Of a stretch of DNA of 64,000 bases, positions 26,932 through 35,466 are shown piece by piece (positions within the stretch are counted from its first letter, which is position 1; each line of letters starts with the position of its first letter). Location: contig ATWD01000001.1 in assembly GCA_000421065.1 (NCBI GenBank), forward strand, positions 3,588,001-3,652,000, in the 5' to 3' direction. A program made the translations under genes and the position numbers. The stretch comes from Acidobacteriaceae bacterium TAA 166. Its GTDB lineage: Bacteria; Acidobacteriota; Terriglobia; Terriglobales; Acidobacteriaceae. Below the pieces are notes generated by a model. It was not told the origin of the DNA, did no database searches, and saw only the letters and a list, made by a program, of their open reading frames with translations.

Positions 26932-27797
26932 CGCGCACCTCCTGTGCTGTTGCCCCACTGGTGCCGCAACGTTGCTGGGTCGATCTGCTGCGACGTGTCC
27001 AAGGCGGCGATACGGTCGCGGTAAAGCTTCACCTGCCGGCTCCTATGTTCGATCGGCACGCCAGCCCGAATATAGCTGCGAACAGCCGCCGCAATCTTTT
27101 CGGAATCATCTTCGACCAGCGTGTCGGCGAGTCCCATACCGACACGCTGCTCGCCGCCATGGATAGCCCAGATGAGCGCCCTGTCAGAAGCGTCGAACTC
27201 ATCGATGCCGGATTCCTGTTCGATGACTTCTGGCCCGTTAAGACCGAGACGGGCTTCGCGAGTCATGATCGTGTAGCTGGATACGCCGGCGGCGAGCGAC
27301 ATGCCGCCAAAGCAGCCGACTGTTCCTGCAATGATCGTGATGACCGGGGCATGCTGTCGGAGTGCGAGGATCGACGAGATCACTTCCGCAACGGCGGCGA
27401 GACCGAGGTTGGCTTCCTGAAGGCGCACTCCACCCGTCTCCAGCAATAGGACCGCAGCCGTTGGTCTGCCTGACTCAGAGTCCTTTGTAGCTAGATCCAG
27501 CGCGGCCGTCATTTTAGCGCCAGATACTTCGCCGACGCTGCCACCCTGGAATGCACCTTCAAAGGCGATGGCGACTGCAGCAGAACCACCAATCTTTCCC
27601 TTAATGACGATGCATCCGTCATCTGACTGCGGTGCGATGCCCTGCATGGGCAGCCACGGAGACTCGATCCGATCGAACGGTCCGACAAGTTCCTTCCACG
27701 TTCCCTCATCAAAGAGGCTCTGGGCGCGCGCGCGACCGTTAAGCTCGATGAAGCTCCTGCGCATGACGAAATCCGGAATGATATTTGTTTGGCTCAT
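26928..27797 (-). CDS. mdcD: Malonate decarboxylase beta subunit MdcD
   Basis: 289 residues. Starts MSQTNIIPDFVMRRSFIELN and has the carboxyltransferase core: AIAFEGAFQGGSVGEVSGAK, VLLLETGGVRLQEANLGLAA, then GTVGCFGGMSLAAGVSSYTI and LGLNGPEVIEQESGIDEFD. It forms the catalytic pair with MdcE. The ATG overlaps the mdcC stop by four bases, so three genes in a row (mdcC, D, E) are translationally coupled. Confidence 0.96.
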   Translation of the reverse strand: MSQTNIIPDFVMRRSFIELNGRARAQSLFDEGTWKELVGPFDRIESPWLPMQGIAPQSDDGCIVIKGKIGGSAAVAIAFEGAFQGGSVGEVSGAKMTAALDLATKDSESGRPTAAVLLLETGGVRLQEANLGLAAVAEVISSILALRQHAPVITIIAGTVGCFGGMSLAAGVSSYTIMTREARLGLNGPEVIEQESGIDEFDASDRALIWAIHGGEQRVGMGLADTLVEDDSEKIAAAVRSYIRAGVPIEHRSRQVKLYRDRIAALDTSQQIDPATLRHQWGNSTGGAR

Positions 27798-28090
27798 TGC
27801 TCAATCACCTCCACTGCCTGTTCCAGGCGAAGCAGGACGCTCCCTGGTGTCGCGCCCGCATCGTTGATGTCGATTCGTACGGCACCGTCAAACTTCGAGA
27901 AAAATCGATCAAAGACAGCCTTCCATGCATCGCGGAAACCGTCGACGCTCGTTGTAATGAAGACATGTGCTCCTTCTCCCAGGGATGGTTCGAGAAGCAC
28001 TTCCATATCGCCGGAACCTACGACTCCCACATGAGCCTTCCTGGTGACGCGGCGTTTCGCCTCCGGATAATCAAACTCAATTCGCTCCAT
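27794..28090 (-). CDS. mdcC: Malonate decarboxylase acyl carrier protein MdcC
   Basis: 98 residues from the ATG at 28090 (MERIEFDYPEAKRRV). The serine that carries the 2'-(5''-phosphoribosyl)-3'-dephospho-CoA group is in VGVVGSGDMEVLLEP. Length and position match the delta subunit of malonate decarboxylase. Its start lies 14 bases inside the end of mdcB, and its stop overlaps the mdcD start. Confidence 0.95.
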   Translation of the reverse strand: MERIEFDYPEAKRRVTRKAHVGVVGSGDMEVLLEPSLGEGAHVFITTSVDGFRDAWKAVFDRFFSKFDGAVRIDINDAGATPGSVLLRLEQAVEVIEQ

Positions 28091-28994
28091 ATACTTCCTC
28101 CAAATGACTGTTGTCCTGCGCAACTTCGTTTTGGCCGTGCTCCAGCGCATCCAAAAAGAGGGTGGCGGCCAGCAGGTCCGCGCTTCCTCCGGGAGAGATC
28201 CGTCGACGGACAAACTCATCATCGAGACTCAATAGTGCGGCATCTCCCTCTGGAGTACCTGGACCCCCAACTTCAAGAACCTGCATCGAGCCTTTATGGA
28301 CAAACTCCTGGGCTTCACGACCTCCGCGATAAAGAACACAGGTATCGTCAAGGCGTGACATGATCTCGAGTAGCGCGATCAGTCTGCTATCCCGCTCCAT
28401 GCGTCCCTCCCTGCGGGCCTCTCTCAATGCAGGGAGACCGATGTTTATCACGTGTGGGAAGTTCGCGAATGCCTCGCCGCGAGCTCCGGTTACCCCATAG
28501 CGACTGTGGACAAGTTCCCCGTGGGATACAATCCGAGGCAGGGCGCGGTCTGGCAGTCGAGCCAGATAGCCAGCGCTTCGAGCAATGTTTTCCGAACGCA
28601 GATCTGCAGTTTGGCTTGCCGCACAGGTCAACAATCCGAGAACCCAGATCGCTCCTTTATGCGTATTGCTGCCGGAGGTCGCACGCAGCATTGCTGCTTC
28701 TGCTTTCCGACCGATAGCTGCCACTGCTGCCCGCAATGTCTGATCCATAGGCGTTGTTGCCGCAGCAAGAGCCATCTCCGCAAAGTAAGGCGCTATGGCT
28801 TCGGCCGAACGTCGCATCAGATGAAGCGACAGGTCCGTGTGAGACCCTGATCCTCGACGGTCAACCAGTCCCGGTTTGGGTGTCAGTTCTGCTTCTGCAA
28901 CTAACGCCTGTCCGGCAAGCCTTGCGAGTTGCTCAGCATGGATCAGGGCTTCGGGTGCTTGAGCATACTTTGAAATTGCACTAAGGTGTTTCAT
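28077..28994 (-). CDS. mdcB: Triphosphoribosyl-dephospho-CoA synthase MdcB
   Basis: 305 residues, CitG/MdcB family: LARLAGQALVAEAELTPKPG with GLVDRRGSGSHTDLSL near the N-terminus, then TSGSNTHKGAIWVLGLL and, late, HKGSMQVLEVGGPGTPEG and RRRISPGGSADLLAATLFLD. It makes the prosthetic group precursor from dephospho-CoA and ATP for MdcG to attach. Its ATG follows the mdcA stop directly. Confidence 0.95.
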   Translation of the reverse strand: MKHLSAISKYAQAPEALIHAEQLARLAGQALVAEAELTPKPGLVDRRGSGSHTDLSLHLMRRSAEAIAPYFAEMALAAATTPMDQTLRAAVAAIGRKAEAAMLRATSGSNTHKGAIWVLGLLTCAASQTADLRSENIARSAGYLARLPDRALPRIVSHGELVHSRYGVTGARGEAFANFPHVINIGLPALREARREGRMERDSRLIALLEIMSRLDDTCVLYRGGREAQEFVHKGSMQVLEVGGPGTPEGDAALLSLDDEFVRRRISPGGSADLLAATLFLDALEHGQNEVAQDNSHLEEVYGAN

Positions 28995-30653
28995 TTACCA
29001 ACTCCTGAACTTCGCAGGGGGTTGATAGAGTCCATCCGACCATGCGACCAGATCTTCCATGCTTCTGGCGGCAAGAAGGGAGCGATTCGCTTGCAGGCGC
29101 CGGACTCCGATATCTTCCGGAAATGCGATCACGCCCCGGCGCCTCAGTTCCGCCGTCTCGTGCGCCTTCGCTTTGAGCCCGACGGGACTGACTCCTGCAA
29201 CCGCGGCCAACGCGCGGCGGCGCTCTTCGATTCCTTCTGTTTTATAAAGGTAGGCAATTCCTTCTTCGGTTACGACGTGGCTGACGTCGCTACCGTAGAT
29301 CATGATGGGGGTGATTGGCATACCGGCTTTCTTGCCAACCTCGACTGCGTCCAGAGTTTCCACGAATGCAGGCTCGCCGCCCTTCGCAAATGTCTCCAGA
29401 GTTTGAACCACGAGTTTGCGACCAGGCAGGTTCGGGTCTTCATTCGTTTTGAGGTCCAGCCACGCAGGCGTGGAATGCCGCCGCCCATGGGGATCGTGGC
29501 CCATGTTGGGCGCACCCCCAAAGCCGGCGAGACGTCCGGTCGTGACCGTGGAGGAGTTCGCGTCGCCATCCATCTGAAGCGTGGCCCCGATAAATGCATC
29601 CACCGCGTACTGTCCTGCAAGCTGGCAAAGAACACGATTGGAGCGGAGACTGCCGTCACGTCCGGTGAAGAAGATATCGGGACGTGCACGGATGTAGTCG
29701 TCCATGCCCACCTCGCTGCCGAAGGAGTGGACGCTCTCCACCCAGCCGCTTTCTATGGCTGGAATCAGAGTAGGGTGAGGATTGAGCGCGAAGTGCTTGC
29801 AGATCTTTCCGCGCAGTCCAAGAGATTCGCCATAGGTGGGCAAAAGAAGCTCGATCGCAGCCGTATCGAACCCGATACCGTGATTCAATGACTGGACCTG
29901 ATGCTTTTCGTAGATCCCGCGAATGACCATCATTCCTGTCAAGATTTGAAGATCGGTGATGTGACGCGGGTCGCGGGTGAAGAGCGGCTCGACTGCGAAT
30001 GGCCGGTCCGCCTCGACCACCACATCGACCCATGAGGCCGGGATGTCGACACGAGGCAGCTTGTCGACGATCTCGTTCACTTGCACGATGACGATTCCGT
30101 CGTGAAAGGCAGCCGCTTCGATAATCACCGGCGTATCTTCCGTATTGGGTCCCGTGTAGAGATTGCCCTCTGCATCCGCCTGTTCGGCACAAACAAGAAC
30201 TACATTCGGGACTAGATCAACGAACAATCGCGCATACAGTTCGACATATGTATGGATAGCGCCGATGTCCAGTTTGCCATCCTCTAGTAACTGCGACACG
30301 CGCAGGCTCTGCGGGCCAGCAAAAGCAAAATCCACCTTCTTTGCAATTCCCAGCTCAAATAGAGTGAGATGTTCAGGACGGCTGATGCTTGAAATGATCA
30401 GGTGCAGATCGTGAAGCTTTTTGGCATCGACCTTAACCAGGGACCGCGAAAGAAAGTCGGCCTGTTTCTGGTTGTCGCCTTCGAGCACAATTCTGTCACC
30501 GCTGACGATGAGGGTTTCGAGTGCATCAATCATCTTCGTCCTGGGTAGGATCGGGCCTTCCATCCAGGGCTGAACTTGTTGCATGCGCCGCCGTTTCTCA
30601 TCGCGTCGCGTCGTCCAGGAACGCGATATCTGTTCTAAGGTTTGCTGTGCCAT
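28995..30653 (-). CDS. mdcA: Malonate decarboxylase alpha subunit (acetyl-ACP:malonate ACP transferase) MdcA
   Basis: 552 residues from the ATG at 30653 (MAQQTLEQISRSWTTRRDEK), with an AGAGGAG ribosome site; the longer GTG start overlaps that site. CoA-transferase-like fold. Recognisable blocks are ILPRTKMIDALETLIVSGDR, GIGFDTAAIELLLPTYGE, AGFGGAPNMGHDPHGRRH and YGSDVSHVVTEEGIAYLYKT. It exchanges the acetyl group on the ACP for malonate. First gene of the operon, divergent from a LysR-type gene. Confidence 0.96.
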   Translation of the reverse strand: MAQQTLEQISRSWTTRRDEKRRRMQQVQPWMEGPILPRTKMIDALETLIVSGDRIVLEGDNQKQADFLSRSLVKVDAKKLHDLHLIISSISRPEHLTLFELGIAKKVDFAFAGPQSLRVSQLLEDGKLDIGAIHTYVELYARLFVDLVPNVVLVCAEQADAEGNLYTGPNTEDTPVIIEAAAFHDGIVIVQVNEIVDKLPRVDIPASWVDVVVEADRPFAVEPLFTRDPRHITDLQILTGMMVIRGIYEKHQVQSLNHGIGFDTAAIELLLPTYGESLGLRGKICKHFALNPHPTLIPAIESGWVESVHSFGSEVGMDDYIRARPDIFFTGRDGSLRSNRVLCQLAGQYAVDAFIGATLQMDGDANSSTVTTGRLAGFGGAPNMGHDPHGRRHSTPAWLDLKTNEDPNLPGRKLVVQTLETFAKGGEPAFVETLDAVEVGKKAGMPITPIMIYGSDVSHVVTEEGIAYLYKTEGIEERRRALAAVAGVSPVGLKAKAHETAELRRRGVIAFPEDIGVRRLQANRSLLAARSMEDLVAWSDGLYQPPAKFRSW

Positions 30654-30757
30654 CAACACTCTCCTCTTGCTCACAAACTGATTACATGTCTGCTTTAGTC
30701 ATTTGTAAAATTGTTTGTTTTGTTACCTGTGATAAGAACTCCAAATATAATGAAGGG
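30654..30757. promoter_or_regulatory. Divergent mdcA/mdcR control region
   Basis: 104 bases between the starts of mdcA and the LysR gene. It is AT-rich compared with its flanks and has repeated TTGT-type tracts (TTTGTAAAATTGTTTGTTTTG). LysR regulators usually bind such shared regions at T-N11-A sites; several candidate sites are present and I cannot single one out. No strong hairpin is seen. Confidence 0.55.
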
Positions 30758-31696
30758 ATGGAGCTTCGTCAGATTCGATCATTTCTCTCTATCGCAGAAA
30801 CACTACATTTTGGTCGGACAGCGGAATTAATTCACCTCAGTCAGCCGGCACTGAGCCTGCAAATACGGGCGCTTGAAGAAGAGGTTGGCGTTAAGCTCTT
30901 CGAGCGAGACCGCCGGAAAACAACTCTGACTGCTGCTGGCCTGGCCCTACGCACTGACGCTGCGACTGCCGTCGCGAACCTCGAGCAGGCTGTTCGTAAC
31001 GCTCGGTTGGCCGCCAACGGCAAACTAGGACTGCTGAGAATTGGCTTTATCTCGACTGCAGGCAATGAGATCGTGCCAGACATCGTTCGCAGATTCAAGG
31101 AATCAAACCCCCAGGTAGAATTCTCGTTGCACAATATTCTTACGGTCGACCAAATACAAATGCTGGATATGGGATTGCTCGATATTGGTTTTCTTCGTTT
31201 GCCGATTGGAGAACATCCCGAGCTTGAAGTCGTCGGAATACACAGGGAACCGTTTGTAGTCGTGTTACCCCGGTCCCACAAACTGGCAAAGAGCAGGAAG
31301 GTGCGCTTGCGCGTTCTGTCAGGAGAGGATTTCGTGATGTATGAACGGGCGTATGCTCCTGGGTTTCATGATTTGCTTTTCGGCATGTTGCGTGATGCTG
31401 GAGTCGTTCCCAACATCTCTCAGACGGCTGGACAAATGCCCACGCTGATCTCGCTGGTGGCCGCAGGAATGGGGATATCCATTCTCCCCGCTTCGGCCGT
31501 AAGGCACAGTGCCGCTTCGGTAGTTACCTGCAAGATCGCGGACTCGATACCCATGTCTGAAATCGGTATCGCCCTCAATCGAGGAAATCGCACAGCTCTC
31601 ATAGACAATTTCAGGTCCTGCGCTTCCCGTGTCTTGAGCGGATTCAGCACAAAGTCTTTGAACGAAACACTCCCTTCGAGTTCGCGTAGACGATGA
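30758..31696 (+). CDS. mdcR: LysR-family regulator of the mdc operon
   Basis: 312 residues from the ATG at 30758, preceded by GAAGGG. The N-terminal winged helix is MELRQIRSFLSIAETLHFGR to ALEEEVGVKLFERDRRKTTL. The effector domain begins about residue 90 (LLRIGFISTAGNEIVPDIVR) and includes the late AAGMGISILPASA motif. Divergence from mdcA and the absence of another regulator suggest it activates the operon, probably with malonate as signal. MdcR in Klebsiella is also LysR-type. The symbol is by context. Confidence 0.82.
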   Translation: MELRQIRSFLSIAETLHFGRTAELIHLSQPALSLQIRALEEEVGVKLFERDRRKTTLTAAGLALRTDAATAVANLEQAVRNARLAANGKLGLLRIGFISTAGNEIVPDIVRRFKESNPQVEFSLHNILTVDQIQMLDMGLLDIGFLRLPIGEHPELEVVGIHREPFVVVLPRSHKLAKSRKVRLRVLSGEDFVMYERAYAPGFHDLLFGMLRDAGVVPNISQTAGQMPTLISLVAAGMGISILPASAVRHSAASVVTCKIADSIPMSEIGIALNRGNRTALIDNFRSCASRVLSGFSTKSLNETLPSSSRRR

Positions 31697-32373
31697 GTGC
31701 TATTAAGACGACACCGACAACCGCTGCCAGAACAGAACCATCAGGACCATATTTTCCTCCGGTGAGAATGTCTGATCTGCCCGTCACCGGTGTGCTTAGG
31801 AGCAAATCTCTGTGACTGTTTACCCCAAGGATGGATTCCTCAGTAAAATCCCATGCAATATGCATTCCTACCGACATCCAGATGCGTCCGGTAACCATAT
31901 AGAGCAGGCCCAGGATCAACCCGCCGTTGAACGCAACTTCGAAAGCCTGTAACAAGGTTGCATGGCTAAGGTGAGCGATTCCAAACAGGAGTGATGAGGG
32001 TTAGTCCCCACAGAGGTCCGAAGGACCGGCTGAGCAGCCTCAGGAGGATGACTCTAAAGGCGAATTCCTCCAACATGCCAGAGATATAGCTATCGAACAG
32101 GAAGCTGGGTAGCTGGTCCGTCCAGTGGTTTGCCTGGACGTGATAAAGGCCTGACGCCCATAGAAGTGCAAATATCGCCACAAGCATTCTGAAACCAATC
32201 GCCGCCCCAGCCAGCAGTTGCCGAATCGTCGAACCTGTCGGCATCACCTCTGTAGCGACACGCCCTTCGCCTTTTCTGATAGCTAGAGAATGAGCACCAA
32301 ACGCAAGTGCGGGAACGATAAGGTCTATCACGTAATTCGACCGCTCTGGCAAATGGAGCCATTGGCTCAACAT
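31644..32373 (-). pseudogene. Frameshifted CPBP-family (Abi) membrane protease
   Basis: The first frame runs from the ATG at 32373 to about 31995, with several membrane segments and the EExxxR motif (MLEEFAFRVILLRLL). A one-base shift near 31995 gives the expected continuation LFGIAHLSHATLLQAF, then NGGLILGLLYMVTGRIWMSV with HIAWDF, ending at 31644. Both active-site motifs (EEFAFR and the FGIAHL His) are there, so a single indel separates an otherwise whole gene. Such proteins are CAAX-protease-like and often linked to bacteriocin immunity. Its end overlaps the mdcR end by 53 bases (convergent). Confidence 0.72.
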
Positions 32374-32585
32374 TCATGATGAGAAGAAAAGAGGGTTGCT
32401 CCTGCGAAAAGGACAACTGCCCAGATCGATGATCGCAACCATAACCATTTCCTGGGAGTTAAAAGTACATGTTCCCCAAGTTGGAGTGTCCATGGCCCAT
32501 TTCTAGGAATCATCTTTGTTTCTCCTGATGTGCTCGAGTTGTGCGTTGTTGGGGGAATTGGGACTGGGGGATTGGATATTGTTGC

Positions 32586-32906
32586 TCATTTTCTGTCTCC
32601 TTCTGCTTTGGATTGTCGTGAACGACTGTTCGATGGAAAAAGAAGGAGTAGCCATACCATTTCAGCAGCTAGCTGTTTTACCGCAGGTGCGGCTGGCTCT
32701 AATTGTTTGCGCAGTTTTTCAATGAAGGATTCTTTGCCCTCTAAAGGGTGCTGGATGAAGAATTGATCGAGCAGATTGATGTTGCTCACAGTCCAGAGAA
32801 TATCCTTGGAAAACACGGATCCGTCGGCGAGAAGGCAGTTCGTTTTGAAGTGCTCAGCGGCAGCAAGAATCTCATTTAAATGGGGAACAGTGTGGGGACG
32901 GGCCAT
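32586..32906 (-). pseudogene. N-terminal relic of a McrB-like restriction ATPase
   Basis: 106-residue frame from the ATG at 32906. HLNEILAAAEHFKTNCLLAD, then GSVFSKDILWTVSNINLLDQ, and VKQLAAEMVWLLLLFPSN recall the N-terminal region of McrB-type AAA+ restriction proteins that precedes the GTPase domain. After LFPSN the sequence degenerates to a stop; no ATPase or McrC-like part follows. Identification is from remembered motifs and is tentative. Confidence 0.45.
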
Positions 32907-33039
32907 GCCGAACTTTAATTTGGCCCAGAAAGCCAGCCAAGCAATGCTCTGTACATGGGCATTAGGTGATGAGCCAAACGTTCACCGGGAGGACTGGTGG
33001 TGCACGGCTGGATGGGTAGGCGAATTAGCTTGCTTAGGA

Positions 33040-33068
33040 TTTAGAAAAAGTAGTATATTTTTTCTAAA
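33040..33068. promoter_or_regulatory. Inverted-repeat operator of the AbiE toxin-antitoxin pair
   Basis: TTTAGAAAAA (33040-33049) and TTTTTCTAAA (33059-33068) form a perfect 10-bp inverted repeat with a nine-base spacer (GTAGTATAT). It lies 22 bases before the first gene's ATG, in an AT-rich promoter. AbiEi-type antitoxins repress their own promoters by binding inverted repeats, so this is the likely operator. Confidence 0.72.
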
Positions 33069-33089
33069 ATCAGTAGCGAGCATATCGAC

Positions 33090-33698
33090 ATGCAAACCAT
33101 GCGAGATCAGATAGTTGCAAGGATTGATAGGCTGAGACCAGGTAAAGCATTCTCGGCCAAAGACTTCCTCGATATTGGGAGCCGTGGGACGGTCGATATG
33201 ACGTTCGGAAGCCTGATGCGCGATGGCAAGATCCGCCGTATCCGTCGTGGCCTCTATGACATGCCGAAAATCAATGAAGCGCTGGGTGGCAAGCTGAGCC
33301 CTGACATTGACGAAGCAGCTCGCGCGATCGCCCGGCGTCAACGTTGGAAGATTGTTCCGGATGGCGCTTGGGCAGCCAATCTCCTGGGCCTGTCCACTCA
33401 GGTGCCTTCCAAGATCATTTACCTCACAGACGGTCCGAATAATGAAGTGCTGATCGGACGCCGGACGATCCATTTCAAACATGCGCGGCCAAAGGTCATA
33501 GCAGGGCTAGAGGGTAAGTTCGCACTCGTGGTCCAGGCGCTCCGCTATCTTGGTAAAGAGGGTGTTGGGTCTCGCGAAATCGACAAACTTCGTGCCTCTC
33601 TGTCCCCGGCTGAGAAACGGAAGCTCGTGAAAGACACCCGGTTTGGCGTGGACTGGATATACGAAGTGGCAAAACAGATTGCGGAGAAGGCAGCTTGA
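33090..33698 (+). CDS. AbiEi-like antitoxin (DUF6088)
   Basis: 202 residues. The N-terminal winged helix is MRDQIVARIDRLRPGKAFSA, then TFGSLMRDGKIRRIRRGLYD. The C-terminal domain shows GAWAANLLGLSTQVPSKIIY with LTDGPNNEVLIGRRTIHFKH, typical of DUF6088/AbiEi antitoxins. It would repress the operon and counter AbiEii (type IV system: no direct contact needed). It starts at ATG 33090; a second ATG at 33099 is also possible. Its TGA overlaps the toxin's TTG start. Confidence 0.87.
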   Translation: MQTMRDQIVARIDRLRPGKAFSAKDFLDIGSRGTVDMTFGSLMRDGKIRRIRRGLYDMPKINEALGGKLSPDIDEAARAIARRQRWKIVPDGAWAANLLGLSTQVPSKIIYLTDGPNNEVLIGRRTIHFKHARPKVIAGLEGKFALVVQALRYLGKEGVGSREIDKLRASLSPAEKRKLVKDTRFGVDWIYEVAKQIAEKAA

Positions 33699-34747
33699 AC
33701 GAAATCGCTCAGATGGCCGCTGAAGCGCGGGTCGAAATTTTTGCTGAAACAGCCGATCGAAAAGGCCTCGCAGAAGCCATTATCGAAAAGGACTTCTGGG
33801 TCTGCTGGATGCTCAAGCAGTTGTTCTCGATCGAAGCCCTAGTCGGGCGCCTTCTATTTAAGGGTGGTACATCGCTCTCCAAGATCTTCCATGCCATAAA
33901 CCGCTTTTCGGAAGACATCGACCTAGCCGTGGATTATGTTGCGCTCGGCTTTACCGGAGAGAAGGATCCTCGACAGGAAGGGATTTCCAGAAGCAAAAGG
34001 TCGAACATACTTGCCGCAATGATGGCTGAGTGCCAGCGATACATTGGAGGCGAGTTCCTCCGGGCGCTCATCACCCGCTGCGAGGAAGTGCTTGGAACAG
34101 GAGTTCCTTGGAGCCTTCAGGTCGATCCTCAAGACCCTAATATCATTCGATTTCGTTACCCTACGGCCAGTTCGAAAACCCTTGCCTATGTAAACCCGCA
34201 GGTGGTGCTTGAGCTCGGCACTCATGCCGAATTCGTGCCCCACGGTGATTTCACAGTACGCCCCTTCGTCTCTGAAGAATTTCCCGATCTGATTAAGGAT
34301 GGAGAGGTGCCACTAATCGCACTTCTGGCCAAGAGAACCTTTTGGGAGAAGGCGACAATTTTGCATGCCGAATTCTTCCGACCGACCGAGAAGGCGCTGC
34401 CGTCTCGATACTCTCGTCATTACTATGACCCCGCGATGTTGGCTCAAACCTCTATACGCGACGAGGCCTTGGAGGATATGCACCTTCTGGCGCAGGTCGT
34501 GGCGCATAAGCAGATCTTCTATTCATCAGCCTGGACACGCTATGACTTGGCGCGTCCCGAAAGCCTTCATTTGCTCCCAGCGAACGAACGTCGCGCGGAC
34601 CTCGAGAGGGATTATCGCGACATGGCCGCGATGATCTTCGGAAAACCACCGTCCTTTGATTCAATTGTCGATACACTTGCCGTCCTAGAGCAGCAGATTA
34701 ACCGGATAAACATCACCGAGCCGTACGTTGCGGATGAACGAAAGTAG
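33695..34747 (+). CDS. AbiEii/AbiGii-type nucleotidyltransferase toxin
   Basis: 350 residues from a TTG at 33695 that overlaps the antitoxin's stop (TTGA) and has GGAGAAGG before it; an ATG at 33713 is the alternative but has no such site. Motif I is KGGTSLSKIFHAINRFSEDI with DLAVD, the GS-x-DxD nucleotidyltransferase signature of the DUF1814 family. IALLAKRTFWEKATILH is the conserved Lys-containing helix. Related toxins transfer nucleotides to tRNA acceptor ends and block translation to stop phage. No frame defects are seen. Confidence 0.9.
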   Translation: MNEIAQMAAEARVEIFAETADRKGLAEAIIEKDFWVCWMLKQLFSIEALVGRLLFKGGTSLSKIFHAINRFSEDIDLAVDYVALGFTGEKDPRQEGISRSKRSNILAAMMAECQRYIGGEFLRALITRCEEVLGTGVPWSLQVDPQDPNIIRFRYPTASSKTLAYVNPQVVLELGTHAEFVPHGDFTVRPFVSEEFPDLIKDGEVPLIALLAKRTFWEKATILHAEFFRPTEKALPSRYSRHYYDPAMLAQTSIRDEALEDMHLLAQVVAHKQIFYSSAWTRYDLARPESLHLLPANERRADLERDYRDMAAMIFGKPPSFDSIVDTLAVLEQQINRINITEPYVADERK

Positions 34748-34753
34748 TTATAC

Positions 34754-35346
34754 ATGGCAATCAAGAAATCCGATCTGTATCCTCACTTTGGGCCTCGTGC
34801 GACGAGCTACGCGGCGGCATGGACGCCAGCCAGTACAAGGACTATGTCTTGTTCATGCTGTTCATCAAATACATCTCCGACAAATACGGGAACTCGGATG
34901 ATTTCGCATCGCCGGTCGTGATTCCGAAGGTGGCTGGCTTCAAAGATATGGTCGCCCTTAAGGGCGACAGCGACATCGGCAACAAGATTAACATTCAGGT
35001 CATCCAGCCGCTTATTGATGCCAATTCCCGTCTGGCCCGTAGCGACTTTCCGGACTTCAACGATCCGAACAAGCTGGGCGAGGGGCAAGCGAAGGTCGAG
35101 CGTCTGTCGAACCTTATCGCCATCTTCCAGAAGCCGGAGCTGGATTTCTCGAAAAACCGAGCGGAGCATGACAACATCCTCGGCGATGCCTACGAATATC
35201 TGATGCGGCACTTCGCCAGCGAGAGCGGCAAGAGCAGGGCATCAACATCCTCACAGGATGTTTTAGGTGATGGCGCCAATAATACCATCGCCAGTCACAC
35301 TATCTTGCGCCTAGCCAGTCCTCATATGTCGGCTTATGTTTCCTAG
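34754..35346 (+). pseudogene. Truncated type I restriction methylase HsdM
   Basis: ATG at 34754 starts MAIKKSDLY, then a shift near 34790 leads to the frame GGMDASQYKDYVLFMLFIKY, a clear HsdM N-terminal helical domain. It continues through LGEGQAKVERLSNLIAIFQK and ILGDAYEYLMRHFASESGKS. Where intact proteins go on to KGQFYTP and the SAM-binding domain, the sequence turns into unrelated residues and a stop at 35346. So only about 160 of the usual 500 residues remain, with an additional frameshift, and no HsdS or HsdR follows. Confidence 0.78.
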
Positions 35347-35466
35347 CGGCAACGTCAAACAAGAGGATTAAACGTCTTATTGCAGATGCCGTCTGCAATA
35401 TCGGACCAGATGTCTCACAATAGAACCTGATGCCGAATCTCCGGTGAAATGGTGAAATACGATTGC

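Noticed and set aside
35379..35399. Palindrome ATTGCAGA...TCTGCAAT between the HsdM and nuclease relics
   Set aside because: An 8-bp stem without a T-run; too weak to call a terminator or operator.
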